Below are positions 7,996 to 12,500 of a DNA stretch of 12,500 nt, piece after piece. Under the pieces are notes generated by a model. That model was not told the origin of the DNA. It did not search any database and saw only the letters and a list, made by a program, of their open reading frames with translations. Where the stretch lies: positions 20,720,256-20,732,755 of the forward strand of contig CM018895.1 of the NCBI GenBank assembly GCA_009663005.1. The letters are read 5' to 3'. Position 1 is the first letter of the stretch. Every line of letters begins with the position of its first letter. The translations under genes and the position numbers were made by a program. The stretch is from Actinidia chinensis (taxonomy: Eukaryota > Streptophyta > Magnoliopsida > Ericales > Actinidiaceae).

Positions 7996-9248
7996 TCACA
8001 TCGTGAATTTGGGCTCCAACAGGCAACTCGAGTTTATAAGCGACGGGACCAACTTTGGCAAGTATCTTATATGGACCAAAGAATCGTGGAGAAAGTTTTA
8101 CGGAGTTGCAGAACATCATAGATTTCTGCCGATAGTGTTGAAGCTTAAGATATACAAAATCACCGACGTTTAAAATCAACTTCACGGCGATGTTGGTCAG
8201 CCTGTGACTTCATCTTTTCCCGCGAGACCATTAAGTTGCATCGTAAGTCACGAAGAATCTTCTCACGGTGTTGCAAAAGATCGTCTACCACTTGAAATTT
8301 TGTTGTGCCAAGGACATATGATGACAAAGCCAGTGGAGATTGACCATAAACTGCCTCAAAAGAAGAAACTTAGTTGCCGAATGCTTGGAAGTATTGTAAC
8401 TATATTCTGCCAAAGTGACCCAGTCAGTCAAGCCATTGTTTCAGTCGCTCATAAGTAAAGCACCTGAGATATTATTCGAGTGTACGATTAACAACCTCTG
8501 TTTGGCCATCCGTTTGTGGATGGTAACTTGAGCTCATGCAAAGAGATGTCCCTTGTAGCTGAAATAAAGTCTTCCAGAATGAGCTGATGAAAATGTTATC
8601 ACGATCGCTAATGATGGAGGCTGGCATGCCATGAAATCGAAAGACTTGGTCGAGAAAGGCTTTGGCCACAGTAAAGGCAGTAAATGGATGCTTCATCAGG
8701 GTAAATGTGCATACTGGTGGAGGCAGTAAATGGGTGTTTCATCGGGGTAAAATGTCCATACTTCGTTAGACGATCGACGACCACCATGATGATAGTAAAC
8801 CCATGCGATGGCGGTAAACCCTCCACGAAGTCCACGAAAATGTCAGTCCATATTTTCTCTGGTATCGGTATAGGCTGGAGCAAACCAGAAGGATGCAATC
8901 ATTCGAACTTACAATGCTGGAAGACATCACAAGTTCTTATGAAGTCTTTGACTATTGTTCAGATGTGAGGCCAAGTGAAGCTTGAGGCGATGCGGCTCAG
9001 AGTTTTGTGATAGTCAAAATGTCCACCGACCAGCGAAGATGTGTGCGGATAAAATAACAGGTAATAATGGGGAAATAGAACTCAAATAACTGCACCCTTT
9101 TTTAAACAGAACTCCATCGCATAAAGAGTATTGCGGTTGGAGATGTGATGGCATAGAGCTCAATAACTTACTACAGAAGTGGTCGTTGGCTACCTTGGCT
9201 TGGCGAATGGACCACCAATCTGCAACAGAAAAAGACACGGCCAGAAAC
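7996..9248 (-). pseudogene. Integrase block, copy B (central, most complete active site)
   Basis: 1253-bp unit. The zinc region reads H.DYH and CDVFQ, so one zinc-binding Cys is Phe, and a TGA interrupts it, both shared with copy C. First catalytic Asp lies in FVDFVEG (8830-8832); the second in ISDRD (8604-8606); 35 residues later the Glu in TEVVNR (8496-8498), giving D-D35-E. These lie in two frames because a 46-bp internal duplication (8676-8751) shifts phase. A CAA-to-TAA type stop follows NRTLE near 8472. The GPY/F-type string SPRFFGPYKIL is intact. The block ends abruptly at GAQ.. before the natural terminus and joins the linker of copy C. Confidence 0.88.
8676..8751. repeat. 46-bp internal duplication in integrase copy B
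   Basis: GGCAGTAAATGG...GGTAAA at 8676-8705 recurs at 8722-8751 after a 16-bp spacer. The same duplication is present in copy C at 7421 and 7469, but not in copy A (9924-9955), so it predates the split of B and C. Its length is not a multiple of three and breaks the reading frame inside the catalytic core. Confidence 0.75.
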
Positions 9249-10457
9249 TCACATCGTGAATTGGGCTCCAACAGGCAACTCGAGTTTATAAGCGACGGGA
9301 CCAACTTTGGCAAGTATCTTATATGGACCAAAGAATCGTGGAGAAAGTTTTACGGAGTTGCAGAACATCATAGATTTCTGCCGATAGTGTTGAAGCTTAA
9401 GATATACAAAATCACCGACGTTTAAAATCAACTTCACGGCGATGTTGGTCAGCCTGTGACTTCATCTTTTCCCGCGAGACCATTAAGTTGCATCGTAAGT
9501 CACGAAGAATCTTCTCACGGTGTTGCAAAAGATCGTCTACCACTTGAAATTTTGTTGTGCCAAGGACATATGATGACAAAGCCAATGGAGATTAACCGTA
9601 AACTGCCTCAAAAGGGGAAACTTTAGGCGCCGAATGCTTGGAAGTATTGTAAATATATTCTGCCAAAGTGACCCAATCAAGCCATTGTTTCAGTCGCTCA
9701 TAAGTAAAGCACCTGAGATATTGTTTGAGTGTACAATTAACAACCTCTGTTTGGCCATCCATTTATGAATGTTAACTTGAGCTCATGCAAAGAGATGTCC
9801 TTGTAGCTCAAAAAAGTCTTCCAAAAATGAGCTGATTGAAAATTTTATCACGATCGCTAAAGATGGAGGCCAGCATACCATGAAGTTGAAAGACTTGGTC
9901 GAGACGGCTTTGGCCACGGTGGAGGTAGTAAATGGGTGCTCATCGAGGTAAAATGTGCAAACTTCGTTAGACGATCGACGACCACCATGATGATTGTAAA
10001 CACATGCAATGGCAGTAAACCCTCCATGATGGAAATGTCAATCCATATTTTCTCTGGTATCGGTACCGACTGGAGCAAATCGACAAGACACAAGCATTCG
10101 ACTTACAACGCTGGCAGACATCACAAGTTCTTATGAAGTCTTTGACTGTAGTTCGGATGTGAGGCCAAGTGAAGCTGGCGGCGATGCAGCTTAGAGTTTT
10201 GTGATAGCCAAATGTTCCACCCACCGCACGGAGGAGAAGAATGGTGTGCGGATAAAATAGCAGGTAGCAATGGGGAAGTAGCCTCAAAATAACTGCACCC
10301 TTTTTTAAATAGAACTCCATTGCATAGAGAGATTGCAGTTGGAGAGTGGAGATGTGATGGCATGGAGCTCAATAACTTACTGTAGAAGGGGTCGTTGGCC
10401 ACCTCGGCTTGGAGTATGGACCACCAATTTGCAACAGGAAGAGACATGGCCAGAAAC
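9249..10457 (-). pseudogene. Integrase block, copy A (adjacent to RNase H)
   Basis: First copy in the direction of reading and the one joined normally to RNase H through NALSRGGELVFLAMS. The zinc region keeps GYHKTL and CDVCQ. Then comes PIPEKIWIDIS, but the first active-site Asp is lost: where copy B has FVDFVEG this copy reads SIMEG, a 6-base deletion with changes. [12 protein letters not shown] and SDRD follow; a stop falls before the Glu region (DGQTEVVN near 9750). It lacks the 46-bp duplication. Bases 9249-9585 are virtually identical to the end of copy B; above 9586 it differs from B by scattered substitutions. Confidence 0.87.
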
Positions 10458-10619
10458 ACAAGTTCCCCACCTCGTGAGAGAGCATTGGCCCCACAATTGT
10501 CTTTCCCCTTCTTGTATTAATATGATAGTCATACCCGAGAATCTTTGGTAACCACCATGTTTGTGCCGGAGTTTAGTGGTGATGAGTTGCTTCCAACAAA
10601 GTATTTCAAACTCCTTTGA
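10458..10619 (-). pseudogene. RNase H to integrase tether
   Basis: Minus-strand frames give TDQ at the RNase H end, then TPAQTWWLPKILGYDYHI and, after a frame change, the conserved-type NALSR string. This is the usual join in plant Ty3/gypsy pol and shows that copy A is in the original position. Stops and one or two frameshifts are present. Confidence 0.75.
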
Positions 10620-10917
10620 TCAGTGCGGACAGTGAAGGGTTTCCCCAGCAAGTATGGTCCTCCATCTCCGGATGGCCTTAACAATCGCGAGCATTTCCTT
10701 CTCGTATGTTGATAAAGCTTGGGTTGTTGGCTTAAGGAGTTTCACTGAAATAGGCATGGGGGGGATGACCTTCTTGGGAAAAAATAGCTCCAATGCCTCC
10801 CCCACAAGCATCGCATTCGACCACAAATGGTTGTGAAAATCTGGTAAGCGAAGAACTGGGGAAGACGTCAGGGCCTCCTTTAACTAAGAAAATGTGGCTA
10901 CAGCCTCGGATGTCCAT
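10620..10917 (-). pseudogene. RNase H domain of gypsy pol
   Basis: Would degrade the RNA strand of the RNA/DNA hybrid during reverse transcription. The minus strand reads PFVVECDACGGGIGAI with the first catalytic Asp (10810-10830 region), SQEGHP, then LKPTTQALSTYEKEMLAI with the catalytic Glu, and VRTDQ with the second Asp near 10615-10630. One frameshift lies between AYFSETP and the LKPTTQ string. All expected acidic residues are still visible. Confidence 0.88.
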
Positions 10918-11199
10918 TAGAATCCTTCTCTGGACATTAAGCGGTTGAGAGGTGCAACTAGCCTACTAAAGCCCCGAATAGAATTACAGTAGAGCCGGCC
11001 AACCCAAGGAAACTGCGAAAACTCTTTCCTGATGTTGGGGTAAGCCATTCTAGCACTTAATTAATTTTCTCTGGATTCACGGCCACACCTGTAAAGAAAA
11101 TAATATGTCCTAAATATGCCACCTGCGTAACACCAAAACAACATTTAGATTATTTGGCGAACAATTGATTGTGGGATAGGGACGGGGAGGACTGCCTTA
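10918..11199 (-). pseudogene. RT thumb and connection region, strongly decayed
   Basis: Joins the RT palm to RNase H. Fragments such as NNLNVVLVL, RRWHI.DILF and IQRKLIKC.NGLPQ sit at the places where plant gypsy elements have the strings around CCFG, YLGHI and PEKI.A...WP. Several stops and frame changes make it the least preserved part of pol. Confidence 0.6.
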
Positions 11200-11710
11200 G
11201 GTGACCGAGGTGATCGGCCCGACCTTTTTGTACACCAAGATGTCATCAAAAAATACCAGGACAAACTTCCGCAAATAGGGACGCAATAATCATTCATTAG
11301 ACTCTAAAAGGTGGATGGGGCGTTGGTCAACCCAAAGGGCATGACAATGAATTCATAGTGATCATCATGAGTGCAGGAGGCTGTTTTGATGTCAGCCTCG
11401 TGAACACGTATTTGATGGTAGTCGGCACGCAAATCAAGTTTGGAAAAATACCTGGCTCATGTAATTCATCAAGAAGCTCATCAATGACTGGGATCGGGTA
11501 CTTATCTTTGATGGTAATGTGCTTGAAAAGCTCGATAGTCAACACAGAGCCACCATCCTCCATCTGCTATTTTGACAAGTAAAACTGGTGATGAAAAAGG
11601 ACTTTTGCTAGGCCGGATCAGCCCAAAGTTGAAGAATTCCCACACCATTTTTTCAATCTTCGATTTCTGATAGTAGGGGTATCGGTATGGTTGTACACTC
11701 ACCGATTATT
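11200..11710 (-). pseudogene. Reverse transcriptase domain of gypsy pol
   Basis: Would copy the element's RNA into DNA. In order: [18 protein letters not shown] (11650-11700), [24 protein letters not shown], then after a frame change [18 protein letters not shown] (11440-11510), [11 protein letters not shown] across a frameshift near 11330-11370, and LRKFVLVFFDDILVY with the catalytic FFDDIL at 11236-11253. The Y/F-x-D-D box and fingers motifs are intact at residue level, but at least three frameshifts break the domain. Confidence 0.92.
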
Positions 11711-11989
11711 GTTTGGTTGTAGCAAAATTTTATGATCATGGGCACGGGTTGGTGGCAAGGATTTTGGAGTATCGAAGACATGGGCAAACTCGTCGAGGAT
11801 GCTTGTAAGGTCGGCTGGGTGAGTCGTGGCTGGAGGAACCTCAACGCATGGAGTAATCTGGAGGAATAAGGAAGATCCTTCAAGGTGGCCGATCCTTCAA
11901 GGTGTAGGAGTTCCTTGCCATTCAAGGCGTCGGGGGCTGAGAGCTTAAGGCCCTGGAACATAAAAGGTTTCCCTCTGTGTCAAAAGGAC
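11711..11989 (-). pseudogene. Protease to RT spacer
   Basis: Mostly open minus-strand sequence, including GKPFMFQGLKLSAPDALNGK (11900-11970) and a string near 11740-11800 reading EFAHVFDTPKSLPP with small frame changes. That kind of string (LPP before a HDHKI/L segment) precedes RT in plant gypsy pol. No catalytic motif. Confidence 0.7.
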
Positions 11990-12270
11990 ATTGTTAGCTT
12001 ACTATAATCCAATTCAATGGGACCTAGGGTGGCTAGCCACTGGACCCCCAAGACTGCTTGACATGCTGCCACAGGTAAGATGTAAAAATTAGCCTATACT
12101 AGATGATCTTGGATTACCAAAGTGAGTCTCAAACATCGTCCAATTCAATCAATCTTGTCCCTGTTGGCCACCATTACTTGTAGTTGTTAATCTAATGTAA
12201 CGGGCAAGCCGAACTTAGTTACCACAACTTGATCAAGAAAGTTGTGAGTGCTCCCTCCGTCGATGAGACA
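11990..12270 (-). pseudogene. Aspartic protease domain of gypsy gag-pol
   Basis: Would cleave the polyprotein. The active-site string LIDGGSTHNFLD lies at 12232-12267; the family has D-S/T-G here and this copy has D-G-G, which plant gypsy elements often show. Downstream VVTKFGLPVTLD, QLQVMVAN, IDWIGR-like, VIQDH, FYILPVAACQAVLGVQWL follow in one frame for over 300 bases. That frame holds four in-frame stops of the CAA-to-TAA, TGG-to-TGA and CAG-to-TAG sort and hardly any indel. One base is missing just upstream of the active site. Confidence 0.88.
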
Positions 12271-12429
12271 GCCACTGGTTTATTCTGCAATTTTCCCACC
12301 ATGCTTAGCGTCTGAGGGTGTGCTGCCCCCGCGATCTCATGAAAAGAATTTCATTTAATGGCGCGGACGCGTCCAGCTCTGCATCTAAATCCTGATCATT
12401 CATGTGGGTGGGGATGGAGGGTTCCTCAA
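12271..12429 (-). pseudogene. Linker between nucleocapsid and protease
   Basis: Open in one minus-strand frame for AGAAHPQTLSMVGKLQNKPV (12270-12330), the typical string just before the protease of plant gypsy elements, then rich in acidic and proline residues upstream. A phase change near 12268 separates it from the active site. Confidence 0.65.
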
Positions 12430-12498
12430 TCATAAACAATGTGGGTGTTGACAGCGGTGGCCGGGTATGAAGTTTTTGTCATAGTAGTAGCAAAGACC
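12430..12498 (-). pseudogene. Gag zinc knuckle, one Cys lost, cut by window edge
   Basis: The minus strand reads GLCYYYDKNFIPGHRC. Plant gypsy gag usually has C..C.......H.C at this place, binding genomic RNA. The second Cys is Tyr here (TGT to TAT, a G-to-A change on the element strand). The rest of gag lies beyond the window. Confidence 0.75.
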
Positions 12499-12500
12499 TT

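Larger units (their letters stand above)
5678..12500 (-). mobile_element. Decayed Ty3/gypsy LTR retrotransposon, internal region
   Basis: On the minus strand the order zinc knuckle, protease, reverse transcriptase, RNase H, integrase is that of Ty3/gypsy elements (integrase last; in Ty1/copia it precedes reverse transcriptase). The GPY/F-type sequence FFGPYKIL after the integrase core and a PDAT-type tail point to a chromovirus-like plant lineage, though I cannot name the clade. The gag start, primer-binding site and 5' LTR lie beyond the right edge. The coding region is broken by frameshifts and stops everywhere, so the copy is not autonomous. Its integrase block is present three times in tandem and followed by two copies of a 340-bp repeat. 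Confidence 0.9.

Noticed and set aside
6742..10457. Novel multi-integrase or defence-like system
   Set aside because: All parts are explained by duplicated, broken gypsy integrase; no intact extra protein was found, so a new functional system is not supported.

Overview
The window looks like nuclear DNA of a flowering plant, probably a dicot. The sequence is AT-rich and gene-poor. It holds one plant family-1 glycosyltransferase gene, a decayed Ty3/gypsy LTR retrotransposon, a small fold-back (MITE-like) element and LTR-like debris. Nothing bacterial, organellar or viral (in the free-virus sense) was seen, and no tRNA, rRNA or CRISPR.

Layout: 1-1150 holds two related, inverted, coding-like fragments (minus strand at 1-137, plus strand at 1004-1147) with a near-palindromic element of about 190 bp between them (530-719). 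1300-1630 resembles an LTR (TATA-like box followed by a polyadenylation signal). 2216-3664 on the minus strand is a nearly full-length UDP-glycosyltransferase (UGT), closest by eye to the UGT75 / crocetin-glucosyltransferase-like group, broken by many small indels. It has a TATA box at 3760-3767 and its upstream region carries a repeat present three times (3804-3958, 4409-4487, 4488-4640). 4641-5677 is AT-rich sequence without a supported gene.

From about 5678 to the right edge runs one minus-strand Ty3/gypsy element in the order nucleocapsid zinc knuckle (12430-12498), protease (11990-12270), reverse transcriptase (11200-11710), RNase H (10620-10917), linker, integrase, then an end-of-pol tail and polypurine tract near 5678-5900. 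Its 5' LTR and most of gag lie beyond the window; the 3' LTR borders could not be set. The striking feature is that the block from the RNase H/integrase linker to the integrase C-terminus is present three times in tandem (10457-9249, 9248-7996, 7995-6742). The two internal junctions are the same junction, sitting inside about 870 bp of near-identical sequence, while the flanking parts differ. A further repeat of about 340 bp occurs twice (6045-6741) directly after the last integrase copy.

Two kinds of damage coexist. Protease carries in-frame stops of the C-to-T/G-to-A kind, typical of an old methylated retroelement. The UGT, the last integrase copy and the 340-bp repeats are dominated by one- or two-base indels between well-kept codons. 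The second kind could be real decay, but it is also what an unpolished long-read assembly looks like, so both the UGT 'pseudogene' status and the tandem integrase copies should be read with that in mind. No gene in the window appears to act jointly with another; the only functional gene candidate is the UGT.
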